Below, piece by piece: positions 26,661 to 35,788 of a stretch of DNA of 64,000 nucleotides. The translations under genes were made by a program, and so were the position numbers. Positions within the stretch are counted from its first letter, which is position 1; each line of letters starts with the position of its first letter. The stretch is from Rhodovulum euryhalinum (lineage in GTDB: Bacteria; Pseudomonadota; Alphaproteobacteria; Rhodobacterales; Rhodobacteraceae), in contig NZ_SLWW01000012.1 of NCBI RefSeq assembly GCF_004342445.1, positions 60,872 to 124,871 on the forward strand. The letters run 5' to 3'. Below the pieces are notes generated by a model. That model did no database searches, had not been told where the DNA came from, and saw only the letters and a program-made list of their open reading frames with translations.

Positions 26661-27875
26661 ATGACCATCCCGGCCACGCGCCCTGCCGACCGCTACTCTC
26701 CTCTCTATTTCCTCGCTTCGCTGGGCGCGGGGGGGCTTGCGGTCACCTTCTTCATGTATCTGTTCTTCTGGGTGCCCCACCCCGGCCAGCCGGTGCCGGT
26801 GTTCGAGGATGTCGCCCAGGCCTTCGCCTCTGGCGGTCCGGTGATGCAGGGGATGATCGCGGTCGCCTATTTCGGCATCGCCGTTCTGGCGTTCCACAAC
26901 ATCCGCCTGCTGGTCTGGAACATCGCCCAGTACCGCCGCCTCAAGGGCACGCCCGCCTGGCATGACCTGACCAGCACAAATGCCGAAACGCAGCTTCTGG
27001 CGATGCCGCTGGCACTGGCGATGAGTGTGAACGTGGGCTTCGTGCTGGGCATGGCCTTCGTGCCGGGATTGTGGAGTGTGGTAGAATACCTGTTCCCCAT
27101 GGCGCTGATCGCGTTCGGGCTGATCGGGGTCCTGGCGTTCCGCCAGCTTGGCCATTTCTTCGGCCGCGTGCTGACCCGCGGTGGTGTGTTCGACGTGACC
27201 GCGCACAACTCCTTTGCCCAGCTCCTGCCGGCCTTCGCGCTGTCGATGGTGGCCGTGGGCTTTGCCGCGCCGGCTGCGATGAGCACGGTGCCCCTGACCG
27301 CGGGCATCAGCCTGATCGGGTCCACCTTCTTCGGGGTGGCGGCGATCCTTTATGCCGTGGTCGCGGCGATCACCGGGTTCAACTCGATGCTGCATTACGG
27401 CACCGCGCGGGAATCGGGGCCGACGCTGATGGTGGTGATCCCGATCATGACGGTGCTTGGCATCACCTTCCTGCGCCAGGAACACGGAATGACCCACACC
27501 TTCGGCGCCGAGGTTTCGGCGGTCGAGACGCTGGTGTTCCTGTCGCGTCTGATGGCGGTGCAGGTCGTGTTCCTGCTCCTGGGGTTTCTCGTGCTGAACC
27601 GCCAGGGCTATTGGCGCGCCTATATCTTCGGCGCGGGCGATTCGGCGGGCGCCTATGCCCTGATCTGCCCGGGCGTCGCGCTGTCGGTCATGCTGCAGTT
27701 CTGGCTGAACGCCGGGCTGGTGGCCTCGGGGTTGGTGGTCAAGTTCTCGGTCGGCTACTGGGCGATCTCGGCGCTGGCCGTGGTGATCCAGATCGTTATG
27801 GTCTGGTTCACCTTCCACCTGAACCGGCGCCATTTCGGCCGGGCGCGCGGGTCCGCACCGGTGCCCGCCGAGTAG
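26661..27875 (+). CDS. Ten-helix membrane protein, TsoY-like
   Basis: 404 residues with about ten hydrophobic segments and no signal peptide. Distinctive stretches are YSPLYFLASLGAGGLAVTFF near the start, PHPGQPVPVFE in the first loop and YALICPGVALSVMLQF near residue 335. From memory it resembles proteins called the TsoY family of (seleno)proteins, in which a Cys may replace selenocysteine; I cannot verify this. General topology also recalls TDT/tellurite-resistance transporters. AT-rich sequence upstream (26580-26650) suggests its own promoter, and a strong hairpin terminator follows. Function unknown. Confidence 0.55.
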   Translation: MTIPATRPADRYSPLYFLASLGAGGLAVTFFMYLFFWVPHPGQPVPVFEDVAQAFASGGPVMQGMIAVAYFGIAVLAFHNIRLLVWNIAQYRRLKGTPAWHDLTSTNAETQLLAMPLALAMSVNVGFVLGMAFVPGLWSVVEYLFPMALIAFGLIGVLAFRQLGHFFGRVLTRGGVFDVTAHNSFAQLLPAFALSMVAVGFAAPAAMSTVPLTAGISLIGSTFFGVAAILYAVVAAITGFNSMLHYGTARESGPTLMVVIPIMTVLGITFLRQEHGMTHTFGAEVSAVETLVFLSRLMAVQVVFLLLGFLVLNRQGYWRAYIFGAGDSAGAYALICPGVALSVMLQFWLNAGLVASGLVVKFSVGYWAISALAVVIQIVMVWFTFHLNRRHFGRARGSAPVPAE

Positions 27876-27883
27876 GCGGCGAA

Positions 27884-27907
27884 GGGCGGCCGATCGGCCG
27901 CCCGTTT
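27884..27907 (+). terminator. Rho-independent-type terminator after the ten-helix membrane protein
   Basis: A perfect 20-base palindrome (27884-27903) gives an 8-base-pair GGGCGGCC/GGCCGCCC stem closed by a GATC loop, followed by GTTTCCCTTTG. It starts 9 bases after the stop of the membrane protein and precedes the racemase gene, which therefore likely has its own promoter. Confidence 0.65.
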
Positions 27908-27972
27908 CCCTTTGTCGCCTTGCATCAGGCCGGGCGCTGGCCCATCACCCGGGCGACAGAGGAGCGACCCAA

Positions 27973-28683
27973 GTGAAGACCATCGGCATCCTCGGCGGCA
28001 TGTCCGCCGCTTCCACCGCACTGTATTACGAGGCGCTGAACCGCGGTGCCCGCGACCGGCTGGGCGGTCTTCACTCGGCGGAACTTCTGATCCGCTCGCT
28101 CGATTTCGCCCTGGTCGAAGAGATGCAGGCGGCGGGCGACTGGGCGGCGGCCGGCCGGCTCTTGAACCGTGAGGCCCGCGCGCTGGAGGCCGGGGGGGCG
28201 GACCTGCTGATCCTCGCCACCAACACCATGCACAAGCTGGCCGAGCCGATGATGGCGGGCGTGCGGATTCCGTTCCTGCACATCGCCGACGCGACGGCGG
28301 CCGCGATCCGCGCGGCGGGTCTGGCAAAGCCCGGTCTGATGGCCACCGCCTACACGATGGAGCAGACATTCTACACCGACCGGCTGCGCGCGGCGGGGCT
28401 GGCACCGATGCTGCCCGGTCCCGAGGATCGGATCGAGACCCACCGGATCATCTATGACGAGCTTTGCCGTGACGTGGTCCGCGATGAAAGTCGCGCGGCC
28501 TATGAGGCGATCGCGATCCGGCTGGCCAAGCGGGGGGCGGATTGCCTGATCCTCGGCTGTACCGAGGTGGGCATGCTGCTGAACGCGGGCAACGTGCCCG
28601 TGCCGGTCTTCGACACGACGCAGATCCATTGTGCGGCGGCGCTGGACATGGCGCTGGCGGGCGCGGTGCCCGAGCCGGTCTGA
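27973..28683 (+). CDS. Aspartate/glutamate racemase family protein, YgeA-like
   Basis: 236 residues from a GTG start with GGAGCG 7 bases upstream. It begins KTIGILGGMS, the family's N-terminal strand. The usual two catalytic cysteines are replaced by an asymmetric pair: Thr in ATNTMHK and Cys in LGCTEVGML. E. coli YgeA, an L-Asp/Glu-specific racemase, is known to use such a Thr/Cys pair. It would interconvert L- and D-amino acids in the cytoplasm; which ones is open. It is convergent with the ThDP enzyme gene. Confidence 0.8.
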   Translation: MKTIGILGGMSAASTALYYEALNRGARDRLGGLHSAELLIRSLDFALVEEMQAAGDWAAAGRLLNREARALEAGGADLLILATNTMHKLAEPMMAGVRIPFLHIADATAAAIRAAGLAKPGLMATAYTMEQTFYTDRLRAAGLAPMLPGPEDRIETHRIIYDELCRDVVRDESRAAYEAIAIRLAKRGADCLILGCTEVGMLLNAGNVPVPVFDTTQIHCAAALDMALAGAVPEPV

Positions 28684-28705
28684 GGCGGGCCCGGGCCCTG
28701 CTGCC

Positions 28706-30361
28706 TCAGCGCGCCCTGCCCATCGCGCGTGCCTCGCTCAGCGTGAAGCTGGTCGCCAGCGCCTCGGGGTCCAGCCGCAGTTCCACGACGAAGGGAACGT
28801 CTGCGGCCAGCGCGCGGTCCATCGCCGCCGGAAACTCGGACTGGTCCGCCACCACCACCCCGTCGCCGCCATAGGCCCGCGCCAGCGCCGGATAGTCCGG
28901 GTTGGCCAGATCGGTGCCACTGACCCGGCCGGGATAGGTCCGCTCCTGGTGCATGCGGATCGTCCCGTAGCGCCCGTTATTCGCCACGATCACCACCATG
29001 TTCGCCCCGTGCTGCACCGCGGTCGACATCTCGTTCAGCGTCATCTGGAAACAGCCGTCGCCGGCAAGGCAGATCACCGGCCGGCCGGGATGTTCCAGCT
29101 TTGCCGAGATCGCTGCCGGAAAGCCGTAGCCCATGGATCCCGAGGTCGGTGCAAGCTGCGTTCCGTAGCCCTTGAATGCAAAGTAGCGGTGCAGGAAGGC
29201 CGCGTAGTTGCCCGCCCCGTTGGTCACGATCGCGTCCTCGGGCAGGTGGTCCGAGAGCCAGGCGATCACCTGTTCCATCTTCACTGCGCCAGGGGTTTCC
29301 CGGGGCGTGGTCCAGGCGTCGTAGTCGCGCCGCGCGGCGGCCGTCCATTCGGCCCAGGGGCCGGGCTGGCCGGTCAGGCGTGCAAGTGCGGCGACCATGG
29401 CGGGGGCGGGCAGCGCGATGCCTGGATCGGGTCGCCACACCCGGCCAAGCTCGTCCGGGTCGGGATGGACATGGACGATGCGCGGTCCCGGCCTTGCCGG
29501 GTCGAGCAGGGTATATCCGTTGGTCGCCGTGTCGCCCAGCCGCGTGCCCAGCGCCAGCACAAGGTCTGCCTCGGCCAGCCGCGTCCCGAGTTTCGGGTTC
29601 ATCCCCACACCCAGATCGCCCGCGTAATGCGAATGGCGGTTGTCCATGTGGTCCTGCCGGCGGAAGGTGGCGGCCACGGGCAGGTCGAAGGCTTCGGCGA
29701 AGCTGGCCAGATGGGCCGCGGCCTCGCGCGACCAGTGCGGTCCGCCGACCACCACCAGCGGGCGCCGGGCGTGGCTCAGGGCGTCGGTGATGGCGGCCAC
29801 CTGCGCCGGGCTGGCCACGGGCGCAAGGCGGGCGGGCGGGGCCAGGTCTGGCACGTCCGCCTCGGCGCTCAACATGTCCTCGGGCAGGGCCAGGACCACC
29901 GGGCCGGGGCGCCCCGACGTCGCGACGTGGAATGCATGCGAGATGTATTCCGGCAACCGCTCTGTCTGGTCGACTTCGGCGGCCCACTTCACAAGCGGAC
30001 CGAAAAAGCGGCGGTAATCGACTTCCTGGAACGCCTCGCGGTCACGGTCGCCCCGCGCGATCTGGCCGACGAAAACGACCATCGGGGTCGAATCCTGCCG
30101 TGCCACGTGCAGGCCACTGGCCGCATTGGTCGCCCCCGGCCCGCGGGTGACGAACAGTACGCCGGGCGTGCCGGTCATCTTGCCATGCGCCTCGGCCATC
30201 ATCGCCGCGCCGCCTTCCTGCCGGCAGACGATGTTCGGGATGCCCGCGTCATACAACCCGTCCAGTGCGGCGAGAAAGCTCTCGCCCGGCACCGAGAAGA
30301 CCCGCTTGACCCCCTGGACCGCCAACTGGTCCGCCAGGATGCGCCCGCCATGCCGTGCCAT
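28706..30361 (-). CDS. Thiamine-diphosphate-binding protein, acetolactate-synthase-like
   Basis: 551 residues from the ATG at 30361. Three ThDP-enzyme domains: N-terminal PYR domain with the cofactor-activating Glu (E49 in CRQEGGAAMMAEAHG), a central domain with PLVVVGGPHWS, and a C-terminal PP domain with GDGCFQMT...VANNGRYG, the metal and diphosphate motif. Such proteins include acetolactate synthase, benzoylformate and other 2-oxoacid decarboxylases. It lacks an adjacent small regulatory subunit, so a biosynthetic acetolactate synthase is unlikely. Substrate unknown. Divergent from the flavin reductase gene. Confidence 0.8.
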   Translation of the reverse strand: MARHGGRILADQLAVQGVKRVFSVPGESFLAALDGLYDAGIPNIVCRQEGGAAMMAEAHGKMTGTPGVLFVTRGPGATNAASGLHVARQDSTPMVVFVGQIARGDRDREAFQEVDYRRFFGPLVKWAAEVDQTERLPEYISHAFHVATSGRPGPVVLALPEDMLSAEADVPDLAPPARLAPVASPAQVAAITDALSHARRPLVVVGGPHWSREAAAHLASFAEAFDLPVAATFRRQDHMDNRHSHYAGDLGVGMNPKLGTRLAEADLVLALGTRLGDTATNGYTLLDPARPGPRIVHVHPDPDELGRVWRPDPGIALPAPAMVAALARLTGQPGPWAEWTAAARRDYDAWTTPRETPGAVKMEQVIAWLSDHLPEDAIVTNGAGNYAAFLHRYFAFKGYGTQLAPTSGSMGYGFPAAISAKLEHPGRPVICLAGDGCFQMTLNEMSTAVQHGANMVVIVANNGRYGTIRMHQERTYPGRVSGTDLANPDYPALARAYGGDGVVVADQSEFPAAMDRALAADVPFVVELRLDPEALATSFTLSEARAMGRAR

Positions 30362-30479
30362 GCTTTGTCCTCCATCGCCTGTCGCGCGGCACCCTGCGCC
30401 AGACGCCGGGCGGGGGCAAGGCGCTTGCACATCGCCAGCCGCGCCTTAGCTATGGGGCGACACCGGATGGAGGATGGGC

Positions 30480-31022
30480 ATGGCTGAACACAGGCTTCTG
30501 GGGATTTCCGGATCGCTGAGGCGGGGCTCGTTCAACACGATGCTGATGCGCGAAGCGGCGCGGATCTTCGACCCGGCCGAGTTCGCCGAGGCCGACCTGC
30601 GGCTGCCGCTCTATGACGGCGATATCGAGGTGCGCGACGGCATCCCCGCCCCCGTTCAGCGGCTCGCCGACCAGATCGCCGCGGCTGATGCGGTGGTGAT
30701 CTCGGGGCCGGAATACAACAAGTCGATCTCGGGTGTTCTCAAGAACGCGCTCGACTGGGTCAGCCGGACCAAGGGCGCCCCCTGGGCCGACAAGCCGGTG
30801 GCGATCCTGTCGGCAGCCGCGGGGGCCGCAGGCGGGCCGCGCACGCAGTTCGCGCTGCGCCATTGCATGGTCGCCTTTCGCCCGCGCCTGCTGCAGGGGC
30901 CCGAGGTTCTGGTCGGCAATGCCAGCCAGCAGTTCGACGATGCCGGCCGTCTGACCAACGAGGTCGGGCTGAAGTTGCTGGCGGAGTTGATGGCCGCGTT
31001 GAAGGCCCAGATCGGGCGCTAG
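30480..31022 (+). CDS. NADPH-dependent FMN reductase (chromate reductase type)
   Basis: 180 residues. An ATG at 30474 is in frame, but GGAGG at good distance favours the ATG at 30480 (MAEHRLLGISGSLRRGSFN). The FMN phosphate loop GSLRRGSFNTML (10-21), the SGPEYNKSISGVLKNALDW segment and the conserved AGAAGGPRTQFALR region identify the flavodoxin-like YieF/ChrR type. Members reduce quinones, FMN or chromate with NADPH in the cytoplasm. The physiological substrate is not readable. Confidence 0.87.
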   Translation: MAEHRLLGISGSLRRGSFNTMLMREAARIFDPAEFAEADLRLPLYDGDIEVRDGIPAPVQRLADQIAAADAVVISGPEYNKSISGVLKNALDWVSRTKGAPWADKPVAILSAAAGAAGGPRTQFALRHCMVAFRPRLLQGPEVLVGNASQQFDDAGRLTNEVGLKLLAELMAALKAQIGR

Positions 31023-31102
31023 GCGCGGCTGGCGGGCACGCTCGACTGGCTGCGCTGCGATGCGCGTTGCACCTTTCTTTTGCTGCGGCTAGCGTCGCGC
31101 CC

Positions 31103-31921
31103 ATGCACGAGGCCGTGGGCAGAACGCAAACCCTACGCGACGCGATGGACCCGGTCCGGGCCGCCGCGCTGCATGCCGCGCTGGCACTCGACGGGCCGCC
31201 GCCGGGGGAGCGTAGCGTGCTGCTGCCCTTCTTCCATCAGGTCTATTTCTGGGAGGCGCGCCCGCCCGCCGAGCTGGGCCGCGACGGCCATCCGGCGGTC
31301 GGCGGGTTCATCCCGGATCTGGGCCTGCCGCGGCGGATGTGGGCTGGCGGACACCTCACCTTCTACGGCACGCTTCGCGCCGGAATCCCCGCCGAAAAGA
31401 CCACGACCGTCGAGGCGGTGACGCGCAAGCAGGGCCGGACCGGGCCGCTTGCCTTCGTCACGCTGCGCCATGACATCGTGCAGGCGGGCGTCCTGCGCGT
31501 CAGCGAACGGCAGGATCTTGTCTACCGCGAGGACCCGCGCCCCGACGCACCAAGGCCCGCGCCGCCCATCGCCCCCGCGGATGCCGAGGACGAGATCGCG
31601 GCGGTATTCTCACCGACGCTGCTGTTCCGGTATTCGGCGCTCACCTTCAACGGCCACCGCATCCATTACGACCGCGACTATGCCATGGACGTCGAGGGCT
31701 ATGGCGGGCTTGTCGTCCACGGGCCGCTGCTGGCGCAGCTTCTCATGCTGCGGGCCACGGCGCGCGGGCCGCTGCGCCAGTTCGGCTTTCGTGCGTATTC
31801 CGCGCTGCTGGATCACGAGACGGCGACGATCTGCCGGTCGGGCAACCGGCTCTGGATCCGGGGTCCGGACGGCCGGCTTTGCATGTCGGCCGATGTCGAG
31901 CACGGGGAAGATCGCTTCTGA
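31103..31921 (+). CDS. MaoC/HTD2-type hot-dog hydratase, mesaconyl-C4-CoA hydratase-like
   Basis: 272 residues from the ATG at 31103. Two hot-dog halves: an N-terminal FAS1-like dehydratase part with FFHQVYFWEARPPAELG, and a C-terminal hydratase part with RYSALTFNGHRIHYDRDYA (catalytic His/Asp region) and YGGLVVHGPLLAQLL. This layout is shared by fungal HTD2 and by mesaconyl-C4-CoA / itaconyl-CoA hydratases. It probably hydrates an enoyl-CoA of a C4-C5 acid. This is not the mesaconyl-CoA hydratase of the ethylmalonyl-CoA pathway, which is longer. Substrate unproven. Confidence 0.72.
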   Translation: MHEAVGRTQTLRDAMDPVRAAALHAALALDGPPPGERSVLLPFFHQVYFWEARPPAELGRDGHPAVGGFIPDLGLPRRMWAGGHLTFYGTLRAGIPAEKTTTVEAVTRKQGRTGPLAFVTLRHDIVQAGVLRVSERQDLVYREDPRPDAPRPAPPIAPADAEDEIAAVFSPTLLFRYSALTFNGHRIHYDRDYAMDVEGYGGLVVHGPLLAQLLMLRATARGPLRQFGFRAYSALLDHETATICRSGNRLWIRGPDGRLCMSADVEHGEDRF

Positions 31922-31966
31922 GCGTCTTGCCGGTGAAAGCCCCGGCTGCTGCCGCAGGAACCCGAA

Positions 31967-32419
31967 CTACCGCTTGAACGGCGCCATGCCCGCGCGCGCC
32001 AGTTCGTCGGCCCGCTCGTTCTCGGGGTGGCCGGCATGGCCCTTGACCCACTCCCAGCGCACCTCGTGGCTGGCCTGCGCTGCCTCCAGCCGCTGCCACA
32101 GCTCGACATTCTTCACAGGCTTCTTGTCGGCGGTCTTCCAGCCGTTCCGCTTCCAGCCGTGGATCCAGCCGGTCACGCCGTTCTTCACATAGGCGCTGTC
32201 GGTGACGATGGTGATCTTCGATGGCCGCGTCAGGCTTTCCAGCGCGTTGATCGCGGCCAGCAGTTCCATCCTGTTGTTGGTGGTCGCAGCCTCGCCGCCC
32301 TTCAACTCGCGCTCCTTGACCACGCGCTCGCCGTCCTTGGCCTGCAGCAGCACACCCCAGCCACCCGGCCCGGGGTTCCCGCTGCAGGCCCCATCGGTAT
32401 AGGCGTAAAGCTCTGGCAT
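31967..32419 (-). CDS. rnhA: Ribonuclease HI
   Basis: 150 residues from the ATG at 32419. RNase HI cuts the RNA strand of RNA-DNA hybrids, removing primers and R-loops. All four carboxylates are seen: Asp9 in [11 protein letters not shown], Glu52 in NNRMELLAA, Asp74 in VTDSAYV and the Asp in NERADELAR; the handle and [11 protein letters not shown] are intact. The usual order ispH then rnhA in Rhodobacterales is loosely kept (ispH lies 1.1 kb upstream). Confidence 0.95.
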   Translation of the reverse strand: MPELYAYTDGACSGNPGPGGWGVLLQAKDGERVVKERELKGGEAATTNNRMELLAAINALESLTRPSKITIVTDSAYVKNGVTGWIHGWKRNGWKTADKKPVKNVELWQRLEAAQASHEVRWEWVKGHAGHPENERADELARAGMAPFKR

Positions 32420-32469
32420 GTTCCCTCCGCTGCTCGGACGCGCAGGTTTAGGGGGCCCGCCAAGGGGCG

Positions 32470-33069
32470 TCAATCGCGCCGGGCGGTCAGGAAGACGCTT
32501 TCGCACTCGGTGCCGTCAAAGCCCATCGTGGCCGCCACTTCCTCGGCCTCGATGGCGAATCCCGCGGCGGTGACGAGTCCGGTCAGTTCCCCGCGCCCGA
32601 CATAGGTATAAAGCCGCCCCAGCCGGTCGCGCCCCTCGCCCTCGCCCAGCTTCAGCGCCAGTGCCAGCCGCCCGCCGGGCCGCAGCGCGCGGCGGATCGC
32701 GGCAAGGTGGCCGGGCAGCGCTGCGCGAGGCGCGTGAAGCAGGCTGAAATGCGCCCAGATCCCGTCAAGCGCACCTTCGGCGTCCAGTGCAGTGAAAGGC
32801 GCGACCACGACCTCGATCCCATGGCGGTCGCGCGCCACCTGCGCCATCTCGGGGCTCGCGTCCACGGCGGTGACGTTCAGCCCGGCCGCGCGCATGGCCG
32901 CAGCGGCCCAGCCCGGCCCGCATCCAAGGTCGAGCGCCGCTCCCCCCGGGGGCAGCGCCGAAATGAAGGCCGCAAGCCGCCGCGCGGTGTCGGGCCCGTG
33001 GTGCAGTTCGGAATAGTCCCGCGCCCGCGCCGCGTAGACGGCCAACGTCTGCGCGTCCGGCGCCGTCAC
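32470..33069 (-). CDS. Class I SAM-dependent methyltransferase
   Basis: 199 residues when started at the GTG at 33069, which overlaps the stop of the DUF3429 gene (GTGA); an upstream frame extension would run through that gene. The SAM motif I is [14 protein letters not shown], followed by [10 protein letters not shown] (motif II acidic residue) and a LRPGGRLAL post-III segment. Target unknown; small-molecule methyltransferases of the Methyltransf_25 type look alike. It is coupled to DUF3429 and lies between ispH and rnhA. Confidence 0.82.
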   Translation of the reverse strand: MTAPDAQTLAVYAARARDYSELHHGPDTARRLAAFISALPPGGAALDLGCGPGWAAAAMRAAGLNVTAVDASPEMAQVARDRHGIEVVVAPFTALDAEGALDGIWAHFSLLHAPRAALPGHLAAIRRALRPGGRLALALKLGEGEGRDRLGRLYTYVGRGELTGLVTAAGFAIEAEEVAATMGFDGTECESVFLTARRD

Positions 33070-33515
33070 GGCAGCGACACGGCGAGGCAGGCCACCACCA
33101 CGGCGGTCAGCGGGATCCTCAGCCGCATCCACCAGCGGGGCGCGAGGTTGACCTGCCAGTAGAACGCATCCAGCAAAAGCAGCCCCGCATAACCCGCGAT
33201 CAGCGCGATCACCGAGCTTTCAGCGCCGCCCCCCACCATGAAGAAGGCCCAGAGCGCCGGAATCACCGACAGCGCATACCCGATCCCGGCCCGCGCGCCC
33301 TCGGCCTTGGTCGCAAAGCCCCAGAGCACGCCCGACATGAAGGCCAGGATGATCGTGCCGTAGAAATTCAGCACGTAGATGCCGATGAAGCGCGGGCCGA
33401 GATTGGCCGCTCCGAATTCGGAGAGCCCGGGAAAGACCACTGTCCCCGCCCCCCAGAGGAACGGGATCAGCCCGGCAAGGCCCAGGATCAGGGCGGAAGT
33501 CGGCACCTCTTTCAT
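33066..33515 (-). CDS. DUF3429 family membrane protein
   Basis: 149 residues with about five hydrophobic segments, beginning MKEVPTSALILGLAGLIPFL and containing FYGTIILAFMSGVLWGF and LLLLDAFYWQVNLAPRWWM, the blocks that mark DUF3429. Homologues are widespread inner-membrane proteins without known function. Translationally coupled to the downstream methyltransferase (GTGA overlap). Confidence 0.78.
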   Translation of the reverse strand: MKEVPTSALILGLAGLIPFLWGAGTVVFPGLSEFGAANLGPRFIGIYVLNFYGTIILAFMSGVLWGFATKAEGARAGIGYALSVIPALWAFFMVGGGAESSVIALIAGYAGLLLLDAFYWQVNLAPRWWMRLRIPLTAVVVACLAVSLP

Positions 33516-33572
33516 CGAAACTCCGGATCGTCTGGGGATGTGCCCGGATCGTGCCGGGCATCGTCAGGTGCC

Positions 33573-34523
33573 TCAGGCCGGTTCACGCACGATGCGGGGC
33601 AGGCGGAACTCGATCTTCTCGGTGGCGGTCACCACCGGTTCGACCGTCAGGTCGAACCGGTCACGGAACGCCTGCACCACCTCATCGACCAGCACGTCGG
33701 GGGCCGAGGCGCCCGCGGTCAGGCCAACCGCCGACACGCCCTCGAGCGCGCGCCAGTCGATATCGGCGGCGCGCTGGATCAGTTGGGAATAGTCGCAGCC
33801 CGCGGCCGCCCCCACCTCGACCAGCCGGCGCGAGTTCGACGAGTTCGGCGCGCCGATCACCAGGATCGCCTGCACCTTGGGCGCCAGCGCCTTGACCGCG
33901 CCCTGGCGGTTGGTGGTGGCGTAGCAGATGTCTTCCTTGTGCGGCCCCTCGATATTCGGGAACCGCGCCTCAAGCGCCCGGACCACGCCCGCGGTGTCGT
34001 CGATCGACAGGGTGGTCTGGGTGATGTAGGCCAGTTGGTCGGGATCGCGCACGGTCAGATCCGCAACCTCGTCGGCGGTCTCGATCAGCAGAACCTCGCC
34101 CTCGGGCAGCTGGCCCATGGTGCCGATCGTCTCGGGGTGGCCGCGATGGCCGATCATCACGATCTGCTTGCCGTTCTCGTGGTGGCGGGCCGCTTCCAGA
34201 TGCACCTTGCTGACCAGCGGACAGGTGGCGTCGACATAGATCATCTCGCGCCGCGCGGCCTCTTCGGGCACCGATTTCGGCACGCCGTGGGCGGAAAAGA
34301 TCACGGGGCGGTCGAGCGGGCACTCGTCCAGATCCTCGACGAAGACGGCGCCCTTGTCGCGCAGCCCGTCGACGACGAACCTGTTGTGCACGATCTCGTG
34401 GCGGACGTAGACGGGCGGGCCCCATTTCTCCAGCGCCATCTCGACGATCTTGATCGCCCGGTCGACACCGGCGCAGAATCCGCGCGGCGCGGCGAGGTAA
34501 AGGGTCAGCGGGGGCTTGGTCAT
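33573..34523 (-). CDS. ispH: 4-hydroxy-3-methylbut-2-enyl diphosphate reductase
   Basis: IspH is the last enzyme of the MEP isoprenoid pathway, an iron-sulfur reductase giving IPP and DMAPP. 316 residues from the ATG at 34523, which has AGGAGAGAC upstream. The three cluster cysteines are in [10 protein letters not shown] (Cys17), [10 protein letters not shown] and ICYATTNRQ; the [11 protein letters not shown] segment that binds diphosphate is present. Full length with no missing ligand. Confidence 0.95.
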   Translation of the reverse strand: MTKPPLTLYLAAPRGFCAGVDRAIKIVEMALEKWGPPVYVRHEIVHNRFVVDGLRDKGAVFVEDLDECPLDRPVIFSAHGVPKSVPEEAARREMIYVDATCPLVSKVHLEAARHHENGKQIVMIGHRGHPETIGTMGQLPEGEVLLIETADEVADLTVRDPDQLAYITQTTLSIDDTAGVVRALEARFPNIEGPHKEDICYATTNRQGAVKALAPKVQAILVIGAPNSSNSRRLVEVGAAAGCDYSQLIQRAADIDWRALEGVSAVGLTAGASAPDVLVDEVVQAFRDRFDLTVEPVVTATEKIEFRLPRIVREPA

Positions 34524-34584
34524 GGCGTCTCTCCTGTTCGTCCAAGAGGTAAACCCACGGGCCTTTGTCGTCCAGCCCCGCGGC

Positions 34585-35031
34585 CTAGCCGGCGGCCGCC
34601 GCCGTGGCCCAGGCAAGCGCGGCATATCGCCCGGTCTTGGCAATGGTGACCAGCGCGAGGAATATCCAGACCGGCGTGCGCATCATCCCCGCGACCACGG
34701 TAAAGCCGTCGCCCAGAGGCGCCCAGCTCAGCAAGAGTGTCCAGACGCCCCAGCGCGCATACCAGGCCTGTGCCCGGTCCAGTTGCCGGGCGGAGGCTGG
34801 AAACCAGCGGCGTCCGCGGAAATGCTCGACCCAGCGGCCGAGCACATAGTTCACCACCGCGCCCAGCACGTTGCCTGTGCTGGCTACGACGATCAGCCAG
34901 CCTGTGCCGATATCGCCAGCAAGTTGCAGGGCGACGAAGACAACTTCGGACTGGAACGGCAGCACGGTGGCCGCGCCGAAGGCGGCGGCGAAGAGCGTGA
35001 CGGATTGTGCGATGAGATCGAAGCCAGGCAT
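34585..35031 (-). CDS. YqaA-family inner-membrane protein
   Basis: 148 residues with four or five hydrophobic segments. The pattern [33 protein letters not shown] and [25 protein letters not shown] blocks (the last near residue 100) belong to YqaA, a DedA-related family thought to act in lipid or ion transport. Function unproven. It sits between ispH and the NYN-domain gene on the minus strand. Confidence 0.8.
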   Translation of the reverse strand: MPGFDLIAQSVTLFAAAFGAATVLPFQSEVVFVALQLAGDIGTGWLIVVASTGNVLGAVVNYVLGRWVEHFRGRRWFPASARQLDRAQAWYARWGVWTLLLSWAPLGDGFTVVAGMMRTPVWIFLALVTIAKTGRYAALAWATAAAAG

Positions 35032-35098
35032 CAGGCATCAAATGCGGCCTGTGGCCTGGCTTTCAAGGACGGGCCGGCGGGGTTCCCGGCCCGTCCGC

Positions 35099-35674
35099 TC
35101 ATCCGTTCTGCGGCACCTCGGCGCGCTCGGCCACGTGGCGCGGCTCGCGCGGGGGGCGGCCGATCACTTCCTTCAACTCGTCGAGCTCGATGAAGTTGTC
35201 GGCCTGGCGGCGCAACTCGTCGGCGATCATCGGCGGCTGGCTGCGGATCGTGGACACGACCGACACGCGCACGCCCTGACGCTGCAGGCTCTCGACCAGC
35301 GGCTTGAAGTCGCCATCGCCCGAGAACAACACGATGTGATCGACCCGCGGCGCCAGTTCCATGGCATCCACCGCCAGCTCGATGTCCATGTTGCCCTTGA
35401 CCTTCCGCCGACCCTGGCTGTCGGTGTACTCCTTCGCGGGCTTCGTCACCATGGTGAAGCCGTTGTAGTTCAGCCAGTCGACGAGGGGACGGATCGGCGA
35501 GTAGTCGTCGTTGTCGAGAAGGGCAGTGTAGTAAAATGCGCGCAACAGCTTGCCACGGCGCATGAATTCCTGCCGGAGAAGCTTGTAGTCGATGTCGAAC
35601 TCGAGCGCCTTGGCGGCCGCGTAGAGGTTCGAGCCGTCGATGAAAAGCGCCAGGCGCTCATCTCTGTAAAACAT
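35099..35674 (-). CDS. NYN-domain (LabA-like) putative RNase
   Basis: 191 residues from the ATG at 35674, with AAAAGGAGCC as ribosome binding site. The PIN-like NYN acidic residues are visible: Asp13 in LALFIDGSNLY, a middle KGNMDIELAVDAM and FSGDGDFKPLVES. NYN proteins of the LabA/DUF88 group are predicted metal-dependent ribonucleases. No partner gene identifies an RNA target. Divergent from folK. Confidence 0.82.
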   Translation of the reverse strand: MFYRDERLALFIDGSNLYAAAKALEFDIDYKLLRQEFMRRGKLLRAFYYTALLDNDDYSPIRPLVDWLNYNGFTMVTKPAKEYTDSQGRRKVKGNMDIELAVDAMELAPRVDHIVLFSGDGDFKPLVESLQRQGVRVSVVSTIRSQPPMIADELRRQADNFIELDELKEVIGRPPREPRHVAERAEVPQNG

Positions 35675-35788
35675 TCGGGCTCCTTTTCCGATGTGCCCGC
35701 GGCTGGGAAGATCGTGAGTGGTTGGAACAATGCGCACTGAAATACAAAGTGCTGCGGGACACCGCCCAAAATCTAAGGATAGAGTCGG

